Source: Butyrivibrio sp.
GTDB lineage: Bacteria > Bacillota > Clostridia > Lachnospirales > Lachnospiraceae
DNA: 54,435 bases
NCBI GenBank assembly: GCA_024690485.1
Contig: JAILPB010000041.1
Coordinates: 1-54,435 of the forward strand
Direction of reading: 5' to 3'
Shown here one piece after another: positions 37,566 through 47,700 of the stretch. Numbering within the stretch: position 1 is the first letter of the stretch; each line of letters starts with the position of its first letter. Position numbers and translations under genes: made by a program. The notes under the pieces are model-generated. The model saw only the letters and a list, made by a program, of their open reading frames with translations, searched no databases and was not told the DNA's origin.

Positions 37566-39260
37566 ATGAGTAAATTTGTTGACAACGGACCTATGCTTAA
37601 TGCATATCCCGACAGTTGCGGCGGTACTTTAGGTGATATCGTTACAATGCTTGAGAAGAAGGAATTTGCTGACACTTTCAGTTCTTTCTATATTCTTCCC
37701 AGCATCTATAATACTGATTTGGACAGAGGTTTCTCTGTTATTGATTATGGTATCAATGAGGAGCTTGGATCCAAGGAGGATCTTGACAGATTAAGAGCTC
37801 TTGGAATTGATCTTAAGCTTGATTTTATTCTTAACCATGCATCAGTTTTATCTCCTCAGTTCCAGGATCTTTTGAAAAATGGTGAGAAGTCAAAGTATGC
37901 AGACTTTTTCATTAACTGGAATAAGTTCTGGGATGGCTGCGGAGACATGACAGAAGAAGGATACATTCAGCCAAGAGAAGAGTATATCAAGGATATGTTC
38001 TTCAGAAAGCCAGGTCTTCCTATTCTTATGGTTCGTATGCCTGACGGCAAGGAGATTCCTTACTGGAATACTTTCTACCAGGAAGTTCAGTACAGAAGAC
38101 CTGATGCACAGGACGTAATAAGTGCGGTAAGCGATTACAATGAAAAGAACGGCAACGCAGGCGCACCCAGAGTTCAGTACATGGTTGCAGGTAAGGTTGC
38201 AGAGCTTGTTTGTGATCAGCTTGATGATGGTAAAAAGCCGGAAGAAATTGACTTTGGAAAGTATACGAAATATCGTGAAGCGATCCTGGAATTTTTATCT
38301 TGCGGAAGAAAGTATCTTGGACAGATGGATCTCAATATTAAGTCCGACTTAGTATGGGAACATTATAAAAATACTTTAAAAACTTTATCAGGTTACGGTG
38401 CTTCAATAGTAAGACTTGATGCATTTGCATATGCTCCCAAGGAGCCCGGCAAGAAGAACTTCTTAAATGAGCCGGATACATGGGATGTTCTTGAAAAGGT
38501 AAGGCAGATTGCAGATGAGAACAATTTAAGACTTCTTCCTGAAATCCATGACAGCTACGGAGCCGGAATCTATGAGAAAGTAGCCGGAAAGGGTTACATG
38601 ACCTATGACTTCTTCCTTCCCGGACTTCTCATCTATGCTATGGAAAAGAAGGACGGCGATGTCCTCTATAGATGGGCTAAGGAGATTCAGGATAAGAAGA
38701 TCCGCGTGGTTAATATGCTTGGTTGCCATGATGGTATTCCGGTTCTTGATCTTAAGGGATTCATCGATGATTCTGAGATTGAGAAACTTATCGAGACTAT
38801 CGTAGGAAGAGGCGGACTTGTAAAGAATCTTCATGGTCAGAAGAACATGTACTATCAGGTTAATTCTACCTATTATAGTGCACTTGGCGCTGATGATAAG
38901 AAGATGCTTTTTGCAAGAGCTCTTCAGATGTTTATGCCCGGAAAGCCTCAGGTATGGTATCTTGATCTCTTTGCAGGGGAAAATGATTATGCAGCTGTAG
39001 AGAGAGCAGGAGCAGGCGGACATAAGGAAATCAACAGAACAAATCTTACCAAGGAAGATTTGGAAGAGATGATGAAGAAGCCTGTTGTTGAAAAGCAGCT
39101 TGAGCTTCTCAGAATCAGAAATACAAATCCTGCATTTGGATTTGACAGCACACTCAATATGGATAAGCAGGGTTCTGTAATGACATTTACCTGGGAGAAT
39201 GGCGGGAATAAGATTTCTCTTAAGGCAGATTTTGCTACATATGACTACGAGATTTTATAA
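37566..39260 (+). CDS. Glycoside hydrolase family 13 (sucrose phosphorylase-like, GH13_18)
   Basis: DFILNHAS, SIVRLDAFAYAPKEPG, LLPEIHD, MLGCHDGIPVLD motifs. Confidence 0.87.
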   Translation: MSKFVDNGPMLNAYPDSCGGTLGDIVTMLEKKEFADTFSSFYILPSIYNTDLDRGFSVIDYGINEELGSKEDLDRLRALGIDLKLDFILNHASVLSPQFQDLLKNGEKSKYADFFINWNKFWDGCGDMTEEGYIQPREEYIKDMFFRKPGLPILMVRMPDGKEIPYWNTFYQEVQYRRPDAQDVISAVSDYNEKNGNAGAPRVQYMVAGKVAELVCDQLDDGKKPEEIDFGKYTKYREAILEFLSCGRKYLGQMDLNIKSDLVWEHYKNTLKTLSGYGASIVRLDAFAYAPKEPGKKNFLNEPDTWDVLEKVRQIADENNLRLLPEIHDSYGAGIYEKVAGKGYMTYDFFLPGLLIYAMEKKDGDVLYRWAKEIQDKKIRVVNMLGCHDGIPVLDLKGFIDDSEIEKLIETIVGRGGLVKNLHGQKNMYYQVNSTYYSALGADDKKMLFARALQMFMPGKPQVWYLDLFAGENDYAAVERAGAGGHKEINRTNLTKEDLEEMMKKPVVEKQLELLRIRNTNPAFGFDSTLNMDKQGSVMTFTWENGGNKISLKADFATYDYEIL

Positions 39261-39371
39261 AAACAACTCAAAATAAATAAATCATGACGGATTATGGTAT
39301 TCTTATATCGTAATCCGTCTTTTTCTTTTATATGATATAAAAAAGCTCTGCAGAAATTTGAGAGGATAAAC

Positions 39372-40334
39372 ATGATTGGTAATTTGGAATACTACAAAGT
39401 ATTTTATTATGTGGCAAAGCTTGGAGGAATCACGGCAGCGGCAAATCAGCTCAGTATTTCCCAGCCTGCGGTCAGTCAGCAGATAAAGCAGCTGGAAAGC
39501 AGCCTTGACGTTGCGCTTTTTAAGAGGACTTCCCGTGGCATGTCACTTACAGCTGAAGGGGAACTTCTATATAGATATGTGGCAAGAGGCTATGAGCAGA
39601 TGGAGCAGGGAGAGCAGAGGCTTTCTCAGGTGCTAAGGCTTGACGCGGGAGAAGTCAGGATCGGTGCCAGTGATATGACTCTTAGATTTTTCCTTCTTCC
39701 TTATTTAGAGAAGTTCCATGAGCTATATCCCGGCATTAAGGTATCGGTTACTAACGGACCAACTCCCGAGACAATTAAATCTCTGGAGGATGACCTTATT
39801 GATTTTGGAATAGTTTCAACTGCTGATGAGATATCAGATCATAATGGAAAAAATTCTTCTATACATAAGTCAGATTCCGGAAGCGGCGAGCAGTCAAAAG
39901 CAGCCTGTAACCTTAAGTTCCATGAGGTCAGGGAAATAGAGGATATTTTTGTGGCGGGCAGACGCTTTACTTCCTATAAGAATCATATGCTTGATCTTAA
40001 GGATCTGGAAAACATGCCGCTGATTTTCCTTGAAGGCGATACCAGTACCGGAAAATATATAAATAAGTTCCTTGCAAAAAACGACGTTACGATTCATCCC
40101 GAATTCCATCTTGCTACCAGCGATATGATAGTCCAGTTTACGTTGAGGAATCTGGGAGTTGGATGCGTTGTCAGGGATTTTGCCAAGGAATATATTGATT
40201 CCGGAGTTTTGTTTGAACTTAGATTCCAGCAGAGAATTCCTCATCGTCACATGTGCATGGTTACCGACGAGAGCAGACCAAAGTCCATTGCAGCCCGCAA
40301 ACTTATAGAATTGATAATGGAAACGAAAAAATAA
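39372..40334 (+). CDS. LysR family transcriptional regulator
   Basis: LEYYKVFYYVAKLGGITAAANQLSISQPAVSQQIKQLE HTH. Confidence 0.94.
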   Translation: MIGNLEYYKVFYYVAKLGGITAAANQLSISQPAVSQQIKQLESSLDVALFKRTSRGMSLTAEGELLYRYVARGYEQMEQGEQRLSQVLRLDAGEVRIGASDMTLRFFLLPYLEKFHELYPGIKVSVTNGPTPETIKSLEDDLIDFGIVSTADEISDHNGKNSSIHKSDSGSGEQSKAACNLKFHEVREIEDIFVAGRRFTSYKNHMLDLKDLENMPLIFLEGDTSTGKYINKFLAKNDVTIHPEFHLATSDMIVQFTLRNLGVGCVVRDFAKEYIDSGVLFELRFQQRIPHRHMCMVTDESRPKSIAARKLIELIMETKK

Positions 40335-40444
40335 TCAGACGTATTCTTGAGATTCAGTAAATATGCGGGGTTATATAATATAAGCAAAACTTATATTAAC
40401 TATAAATAATATTGATTTTACTTATAAAAGAAATTAAGTTATAT

Positions 40445-40485
40445 TGATTATCGGTGTGAAATGACTCGCACTGATAATTTTTTTA
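40445..40485 (+). terminator. Terminator hairpin between lysR-type gene and purA
   Basis: ATTATCGGTG...CACTGATAAT followed by TTTTTTT. Confidence 0.7.
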
Positions 40486-40533
40486 CTGTTAATACAGTGA
40501 ATTCATGATTATTCATGAGAATGGAGAGAAAAA

Positions 40534-41826
40534 ATGGTAAAAGCAGTAGTTGGAGCAAACTGGGGTGATGAGGGAAAAGGTAAGATCACAGACATGATGG
40601 CTGATCAGGCCGATGTGGTTATTCGTTTCCAGGGTGGAGCCAATGCAGGACACACCATCGTAAATGAGTATGGTAAATTTGCACTTCATACTCTTCCTTC
40701 AGGAGTTTTTCATCAGACAATAACAAATATCATTGGTAACGGTGTAGCACTTAATATTCCCGTACTTATGAAGGAACTTAATTCTGTAGTTGAGAAGAAC
40801 GTTCCCAAGCCGAATCTTCTTATTTCAGATCGTTGTCAGATTGTGATGCCTTATCACATTCTTTTCGACGAGTATGAAGAGGAGAGACTTGCAGGTAAGT
40901 CATTCGGTTCAACAAAGTCAGGAATTGCACCCTTCTATTCAGATAAGTACGCTAAGATTGGTTTCCAGGTTAACGAGCTTTTCGACGAGGAGCTCTTAAA
41001 GGAAAAGGTTGAGAGAGTTCTTGTTACAAAGAACATCTTATTAAGAGAGCTTTATCACAAGCCTGAGATCGATCCCGCTGAGCTTCTTAATACACTTCAC
41101 GAGTGGAGAGATATGGTTGCACCTTACGTTGCAGACACATCACTCTTCCTTGATAAGGCTATTAAGGAAAACAAGACAATCCTCCTTGAGGGTCAGCTTG
41201 GAACAATGAAGGATCCTGACCACGGAATCTATCCTATGGTTACTTCTTCATCAACACTTGCAGCTTATGGCGCAATCGGAGCAGGTATCGCTCCTTATGA
41301 GATAAAAGAGATCGTTGTTGTAAACAAGGCATATTCTTCAGCTGTTGGTGCCGGCGCATTCACATCTGAGATCTTCGGCGATGAAGCTGATGAGCTTAGA
41401 AGACGCGGTGGAGACGGCGGTGAGTACGGTGCAACAACAGGTCGTCCCCGCAGAATGGGTTGGTATGACTGCGTTGCAAGTAAGTATGGCTGCCGCCTTC
41501 AGGGCGCAACTGACGTAGCTTTCACAGTTTTAGATGTACTCGGCTACCTGGATGAGATCCCGGTATGTGTAGGCTACGACATCGATGGTGAGATCACTAA
41601 GGACTTCCCTGTAACTCACCTCCTTGAGAAGGCTAAGCCCGTATATGAGACTCTTCCCGGATGGAAGACAGATATCCGCGGAATCAAGAAGTATGAGGAT
41701 CTTCCTGAGAACTGCAGAAAGTATATCGAGTTTATCGAGAAGGAGATTGGCTACCCGATAACAATGGTATCAAACGGACCTGCAAGAGAAGACATCATCT
41801 ATCGTGAGAGTCCTCTTAAGAAATAA
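40534..41826 (+). CDS. purA: Adenylosuccinate synthetase
   Basis: VVGANWGDEGKGKITDMMADQADVVIRFQGGANAGHT; TTGRPRRMGWYD. Confidence 0.97.
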   Translation: MVKAVVGANWGDEGKGKITDMMADQADVVIRFQGGANAGHTIVNEYGKFALHTLPSGVFHQTITNIIGNGVALNIPVLMKELNSVVEKNVPKPNLLISDRCQIVMPYHILFDEYEEERLAGKSFGSTKSGIAPFYSDKYAKIGFQVNELFDEELLKEKVERVLVTKNILLRELYHKPEIDPAELLNTLHEWRDMVAPYVADTSLFLDKAIKENKTILLEGQLGTMKDPDHGIYPMVTSSSTLAAYGAIGAGIAPYEIKEIVVVNKAYSSAVGAGAFTSEIFGDEADELRRRGGDGGEYGATTGRPRRMGWYDCVASKYGCRLQGATDVAFTVLDVLGYLDEIPVCVGYDIDGEITKDFPVTHLLEKAKPVYETLPGWKTDIRGIKKYEDLPENCRKYIEFIEKEIGYPITMVSNGPAREDIIYRESPLKK

Positions 41827-41952
41827 GAAACTGTACATTTCTATTATAATGTAGTAATCTAATTGAGCTGTTACTAAAATGTGGCAGCTCAATTTTAATA
41901 TTAATGAGATTCCGGATATGGGATCATTTGCTTTTTAATGAGGAGAGATATA

Positions 41953-42858
41953 ATGAGTCAGTTTGATGAAAACAAGACACCTCTATTTAAGAGGGTTGTA
42001 GCTATAATCGGAATCGTTCTTCTTGTGGGTTTATATGTCAACCTGCTTATTCAGGCCATATTTGGCAGCACAGGAATTGGCGGTGCTTTTGTTACAGCAG
42101 CTGCAGCAACAGTTGCAATACCGATCCTGATCTGGCTTGTTCTCTGGGTTTACACAGCTCTTACAGGAAAGAGAACAGTTGCATCTGCTGATCCCTATGG
42201 AAGATATGATGCCACTTCTTTAAATAAAGAAGATAAGGATTCCAAGATCACTACAGTAATCTTTGATATCGGCGAAGTTCTCGTAGATTTTTGTTGGAAG
42301 GACTTCCTTATTAACAAGGGATTTGATGAAGAAATGGCTGAGCGCATCGGTGATGCCAGTGTAAGAACATCTCAGTGGAAGGAAATTGACAGAGGCGTTC
42401 TTGATACAAAGGCTATTATAGACAGTTTTGTTAAGAATGATCCTGAGATCGAAGAAGAGATCAGAAGAGGCTATGATGATTTTTCAGGTCTTCTTAAGAA
42501 AAGAGAGAGAACCATTCCCTGGATCAAAGCTCTTAAGAATAATGGTTACAAGGTACTGTATCTTTCAAACTTTTCAGAGCAGGCACTTAGCGCCAATCCC
42601 TTTATGAATGAGTTTTTAGAGCTGACAGATGGCGGAATCTTAAGCTATAGAGATAAGGTAATAAAGCCCGATGCAGCTATTTACAATCTTCTTATGGAGA
42701 GAAACAACCTTACTCCTAAGGAGTGCGTATTCATTGACGATACAGCTGAGAACATTGAAGCAGCAAAGGCTCTTGGAATGAAGGGTATCGTATTTAAAAA
42801 CTATGAGCAGGTAGACGCAGATCTTGCAGCTCTTGGAGTAAAATACGAGATTAATTAA
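41953..42858 (+). CDS. Membrane-anchored HAD family hydrolase
   Basis: Two N-terminal TM segments, then IFDIGEVLVDFCW, YLSNFS, KPDAAIY, CVFIDDTAENIEAAKALGM. Confidence 0.85.
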   Translation: MSQFDENKTPLFKRVVAIIGIVLLVGLYVNLLIQAIFGSTGIGGAFVTAAAATVAIPILIWLVLWVYTALTGKRTVASADPYGRYDATSLNKEDKDSKITTVIFDIGEVLVDFCWKDFLINKGFDEEMAERIGDASVRTSQWKEIDRGVLDTKAIIDSFVKNDPEIEEEIRRGYDDFSGLLKKRERTIPWIKALKNNGYKVLYLSNFSEQALSANPFMNEFLELTDGGILSYRDKVIKPDAAIYNLLMERNNLTPKECVFIDDTAENIEAAKALGMKGIVFKNYEQVDADLAALGVKYEIN

Positions 42859-42867
42859 AAAAGACTA

Positions 42868-42896
42868 TTGACATGGGTCAGGTTATAGGGTTATAC
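42868..42896 (+). promoter_or_regulatory. Predicted promoter of infC operon
   Basis: TTGACA-N17-TTATAC. Confidence 0.75.
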
Positions 42897-42902
42897 TACC
42901 CA

Positions 42903-43053
42903 AGTATGAAAACAAAGCAGAGGTTTCCACTCTCACCCTGAGGCACAGGCTTTCAGGCGTTAATACATTTCTTTTATAGCAGTAAGTAAGTTATGACTGC
43001 ATGTTATCAGAATGTTATGTGGACTCCTTTGTGAGTCCATTTTTTATTGTTCT
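42903..43053 (+). ncRNA. Probable L20-type autoregulatory leader with terminator hairpin
   Basis: Long 5' UTR upstream of infC-rpmI-rplT ending in TGGACTC-CTTTGT-GAGTCCA-TTTTTTATTG (43020-43049). Confidence 0.6.
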
Positions 43054-43077
43054 AAACAGTTTAGGAGGTACAAAGCC

Positions 43078-43584
43078 ATTAGCGATTTATTCATTAATGA
43101 ACAGATCAGGGACAAAGAAGTACGTGTAATTGGCGTTGATGGGGAGCAGTTGGGTGTTATGTCCATTCAGGAAGCCAAGAAGCTCGCTGATGAGGCAGGT
43201 GTTGATCTTGTTAAAATCGCGCCTAACGCAAAGCCGCCGGTTTGCCGCATTGTTGACTACGGCAAGTTCAAGTATGAGCAGCTTCGCAAAGAAAAGGAAG
43301 CACGTAAAAAGCAGAAGAATGTGGAGATTAAGGAGATCAGACTTTCTCCCAACATCGACACTAACGACCTTAATACTAAGGTTAATGCAGCCAAGAAGTT
43401 CCTTGAAAAAGGAAACAGAGTCAAGGTTACTCTGAGATTCAGAGGCCGTGAGATGGCTCACATGGGTGCAAGTGTGCATATTCTTACTGATTTCGCTGCA
43501 GCTCTTGAAGATGTTGCAGTTATAGATAAGCAGCCTAAGGTTGAGGGACGTAGTATGACAATGTTCCTTACTGAGAAGAAGTAA
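43078..43584 (+). CDS. infC: Translation initiation factor IF-3, ATT start codon
   Basis: AGGAGG (43063-43068), 9-nt spacer, ATT AGC GAT TTA; ISDLFINEQIRDKEVRVIGVDGEQLG...APNAKPPVCRIVDYGKFKYE. Confidence 0.93.
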   Translation: MSDLFINEQIRDKEVRVIGVDGEQLGVMSIQEAKKLADEAGVDLVKIAPNAKPPVCRIVDYGKFKYEQLRKEKEARKKQKNVEIKEIRLSPNIDTNDLNTKVNAAKKFLEKGNRVKVTLRFRGREMAHMGASVHILTDFAAALEDVAVIDKQPKVEGRSMTMFLTEKK

Positions 43585-43711
43585 TTTTTCAGAGCTATTT
43601 ATTTCGGGCTGACACACGACCTAGTCGTGAAATTAAGACACTATGTTCCTTTCCGGGCATCCGGTAAGTTACATATATAGCAGTTATTATACAGCATAGG
43701 AGGATATAGTT

Positions 43712-43912
43712 ATGCAGCACAAGATGAAAACAAACAGATCTGCTGCCAAGCGTTTCAAGGTAACAGGCACAGGTAAGCTGATCCGTAACAAGGCGTATAA
43801 GCGTCACATTCTTACAAAGAAGTCTACAAAGAGAAAGAGAAACTTAAGACAGGCAGCAGTAGTTGATGCTACCAATGTTAAGACTATGAAGAAGATTCTG
43901 CCTTACGTTTAA
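43712..43912 (+). CDS. rpmI: 50S ribosomal protein L35
   Basis: [20 protein letters not shown]. Confidence 0.97.
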   Translation: MQHKMKTNRSAAKRFKVTGTGKLIRNKAYKRHILTKKSTKRKRNLRQAAVVDATNVKTMKKILPYV

Positions 43913-43960
43913 TCTTAAGTGCAGTACGTTTTATTTGATTAATTTAGGAGGAAAACTATA

Positions 43961-44317
43961 ATGGCAAGAATTAAAGGTGGCATGAATGCCAAGAAAAAGC
44001 ATAAAAGAGTTTTAAAGCTCGCTAAGGGTTATAGAGGCGCTAGATCAAAGCAGTACAGAGTTGCTAAGCAGTCTGTAATGAGAGCCCTTACATCAGCATT
44101 CGCTGGACGTAAGCAGAAGAAGAGAGATATGAGATCACTTTGGATCACTCGTATCAACGCTGCTGCTCGTATCAACGGTATGTCATACTCAAAGCTTATG
44201 CATGGTCTTAAGCTCGCTGAGGTAGAGATCAACCGCAAGATGCTTGCTGAGATGGCTGTAAATGATCCTGAAGGATTCAAGACACTTACAGAGATCGCTA
44301 AGCAGAAGATTGCTTAA
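43961..44317 (+). CDS. rplT: 50S ribosomal protein L20
   Basis: [41 protein letters not shown]. Confidence 0.98.
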   Translation: MARIKGGMNAKKKHKRVLKLAKGYRGARSKQYRVAKQSVMRALTSAFAGRKQKKRDMRSLWITRINAAARINGMSYSKLMHGLKLAEVEINRKMLAEMAVNDPEGFKTLTEIAKQKIA

Positions 44318-44345
44318 TCTGAATATAGAAGTTCGAGATTATCAG

Positions 44346-44378
44346 ACCGTATCGCCAAAAAAGGCGGTGCGGTTTTTT
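44346..44378 (+). terminator. Rho-independent terminator of infC-rpmI-rplT
   Basis: ACCGTATCGCC-AAAAAA-GGCGGTGCGGTTTTTT. Confidence 0.88.
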
Positions 44379-44472
44379 GTCGGAAACTAAAATTTCGTTT
44401 TAAGTGTTTGCGACAGATATTTTGGTAAAAATAAAATAATTGTAAAAAAATTTTAAAAATCTAAACTTTCTA

Positions 44473-44501
44473 TTGATTTTTACTATCAAATGTTTTATCA
44501 T
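44473..44501 (+). promoter_or_regulatory. Predicted promoter of riboswitch transcript
   Basis: TTGATT-N17-TATCAT. Confidence 0.6.
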
Positions 44502-44558
44502 AAATTCAAGCGAAAGTGTGAAATATATTTTCAATATGATTGTTAATTAAATAAAATG

Positions 44559-44638
44559 ATTCAGGGCAAAGCTATCGCAAGGTAGTGACGCAAAGCTAAA
44601 AGGGTCTGTCGTATGTACAGATAGCCAGCTGCCTGAGC
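44559..44638 (+). ncRNA. Cyclic di-GMP-I (GEMM-I) riboswitch aptamer
   Basis: TTCAGGGCAAAGCTATC-GCAA-GGTAGTGACGCAAAGCTAAAAGGGTCTGT...ACAGATAGCCAGCTGCCTGA: conserved GGGCAAA, GNRA loop, GACGCAAAGC, AGCC..GCTGCC, and P1 TCAGG/CCTGA. Confidence 0.93.
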
Positions 44639-44686
44639 TTTTATTGATTTGTTGAAGCTCAGAAGAATTCACTAATGTAACTATGT

Positions 44687-44719
44687 CCTGTTTGAAAATT
44701 ATTCGAACAGGGCTTTTTT
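44687..44719 (+). terminator. Rho-independent terminator between aptamer and coding sequence (expression platform)
   Basis: CCTGTTTGAA-AATTA-TTCGAACAGG followed by GCTTTTTTC. Confidence 0.88.
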
Positions 44720-44799
44720 CTGCAAGTTATACCGGTTTTATTTTTTCATCAATGCAGAGAGTTTCCGTAGTATTGAGTTTTTTGAAAGAGGAACCTGGT

Positions 44800-47700
44800 A
44801 TGGCGAGAAGGAATAATATGCGCTTTAGCGCGGAGGAATTTGTAAAAAGTCACGAATTTGCCAGACGCTGGATATCTGTAATGATTGTAATTGCCTTACT
44901 TATAGGAGGCGTTACTTTGATTGCCATGAAGAAGGCTGCATCAGCTGTTACTGAAGACGGTGCTGATGAGATCGGTATGGTCCTTGATGCAGAAGAAGGC
45001 GAGGATGAAGTTACTTTTGAAGATTTCTATGGTGAATCAGCAGACATGGAAGATCAGGAAGATTCTGAAGCTGCAGATGGCTCTGAAGAAGACAGTGATA
45101 ATTCAGATGAAGAAGTATCAGATGAAGAAGTATCAGATGAGACAGAGTATGCTGAAAGCTCTGACGAAGATATTGCATCTGATGACACTGATAGCGATGA
45201 AGATATCCAGAGTAGTGACTCTGATAATGAAGCCACAGATGCGGCTGATATAGATGAGCAGAATACTGATAGCAAGTTAGATGCTGAAGAAACTGAAGAT
45301 ACAGATGTAGAGGATGAACTTACAAAAGATGTGGTTCTTACAGTCTCCTACATTGATGAGGATGAAAATCTCATTCTCGATTCCGATGGAGTTCCTTATG
45401 CTGATGAGAAGGAGATCAACCTTAGTGACAGCATGGAATTCGAAAAAGATGCCCGCAAAATAGAAGGGTATACATTTAAGAAGGCTTACTTTGAGAAAAC
45501 AGACTCAGACCGGGGTGATTCCGAGAAGCTGGATATTACCGGTATAGCAGTAAGGCTCTATACCGGGTCCGACGACTCTGAGTTTAAATATTATGAAGTG
45601 AATATAAATGAGGAAGAGACTCTTGATATAAAAGAGGATACGCAGCTTTTCTTTGTGTATGAAGCAGCCTGGGAAACTGCAGATGATACCAAAGAGGGAA
45701 CGGACAATGATAAGAAGCTTGCAGGATCCGATAAAAACTCTTCCAAAGATGTGCCTGAGTCTGTTGATCTTTCTAAATTTGTTACAGAGACTGTAATTGA
45801 GAGAATGAATGACAAGGGTGAGTGGGAGGTAATCTCCGAAGCCGATATCAAAGAAGGCGATCACCTGAGAATAACTGTCAATTACGTTCTGTCTAAAGAA
45901 GCTGCCGCAAGTGATGATATTCACTTTGACATTCCGGAGCAATACGGAACAGCTTTTTCATCAGAATCAGACCTTGATGACGGAAATGGAAGTTACGAGG
46001 TAACTGACGACAATCAGATTAAGATCCAATATAATGATGATTTTAAGAAAAAACTTTCAGATGATGAAAGCAGCACTGACAAAGACAGCAGTGCTGCAGA
46101 TTCTTCTGCTTCAATAAATGTGTCTAAAAGCAAAAAGCCGTCTATTCTAAGTTCTGTTTCGGGACTTAAGTATATGGGCGGGCTTTTTGATGGTTTCGCA
46201 ATTAAAGCGCATGCAGCCAGAAATGGTAATATAACCGGAAGCGTTACAACAGAGACAGTGGTTTTATCTGATAAGGCAAAAAAAGGAGAGATGACCATTG
46301 TCGATGTTTCAGTTAAGAAGAATCCTGAGAGAGACTATTCAAGCCAGTCAGCTCCATATAAGGGTGGAACAGAGATAAGGTATGGCGACGAGATAAACAA
46401 TGGCGACATGCTTTATTTTACCCTTAGTTATAAGCTTGATATCGGCACACTTAACGAGTCACGAAAATCTGTTAAGTATTCTCTTAAGGATCACAAGATT
46501 ACTCCAATTAACGCTGTAGATGGAATCGTATACGACAATTCATATACTGCAGTTGGTACATTTTCAATATCCGGCGACGGCGTTGTAACCTTTGATTTCT
46601 ATGATGATTTTGTGGAAAAGAATGCTAAGCACGAAGCTTACGGAAACTTCTATTTTCTTGCACAGGCTTCCGCTTCGTCAAATTCTGAAAAGGTTGAAAA
46701 AATCTACGATTTTGGCGACAACGTAACATTTAAGGTTATTATCAACAACGTAAAGGGAAGCGACCTGTCCATTCAGAAGCAGCAGAGCTATGATTCATCA
46801 AAAGGATACATGTATTATGCCATTACTTTGTCCAGCGTAAATGGTACAAAGACAGATATTGTAATTGACGATGTTATCAAGGTGTTCAACGCTACGATGA
46901 CAGATACTACTGAGAATTCATGGCTTACAAGTCTTTTTACTTTTAACAATGTAAAAGGCGCCAGCATTTTCAAAGGAGATTCTCGGAATCCTACATATCT
47001 GACATGGAATCAGTTCAAGGTAAGTAATAGCGGAAGCAAGACAACTATTACTTTGCCTAAGCTTAACGCAAATGAGAAGTATACTCTTCAGTATTACTTT
47101 GAGGTTCCGGAGCAGGTAGCACTTTCTTCTGCAGGAATCAGGCTTAATAACTCAGCTAATGCAAAGTATGACAACGGTAAGAACGTTTCTGCTAATGTTG
47201 ACTGGAGTTTTGGCGGAGTACCTAAGATCAGTAAGGCAGGTGAAGCTGACAGGAATAGTTACACAGTAACCTGGAGAATCACCCTTAACGAAGATCATAA
47301 GAACTTAAAGGGATATACCCTCAAGGATAATTTTGTAACACTGCTTGGGTATCAGTACACCCAAAAGAAAACACCTTACAAAGGAGATATGTGGGTTGAG
47401 AGCAGAGAGCAGTATGCAGGAAAAGGTTCCACACTTTCTCTTGGAAGTAAGATAACACTTGGTGGAAACGGATACACATTTACAAAAGATGATTATACAA
47501 AATATGTATTTGTTTATCAGGTAAGCTATAAGCCTTCTGATGTAATCTATCAGAACTGGCTTGTTAATGAAGCTAATATCAACGATGGCGTAAACAACAA
47601 TAGCACTACGGGATACGCATGGGCCGGAACTGGCAACTATGTGGAAAAAGAAGCCACCGGAATAAACACAATAGATAGTGATAAAGCAAAGGTTCACTGG

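Noticed and set aside
45106-45135. Short tandem repeat considered as a CRISPR-like or VNTR element
   Set aside because: Only two in-frame copies without spacers; best explained as a stalk-coding repeat.
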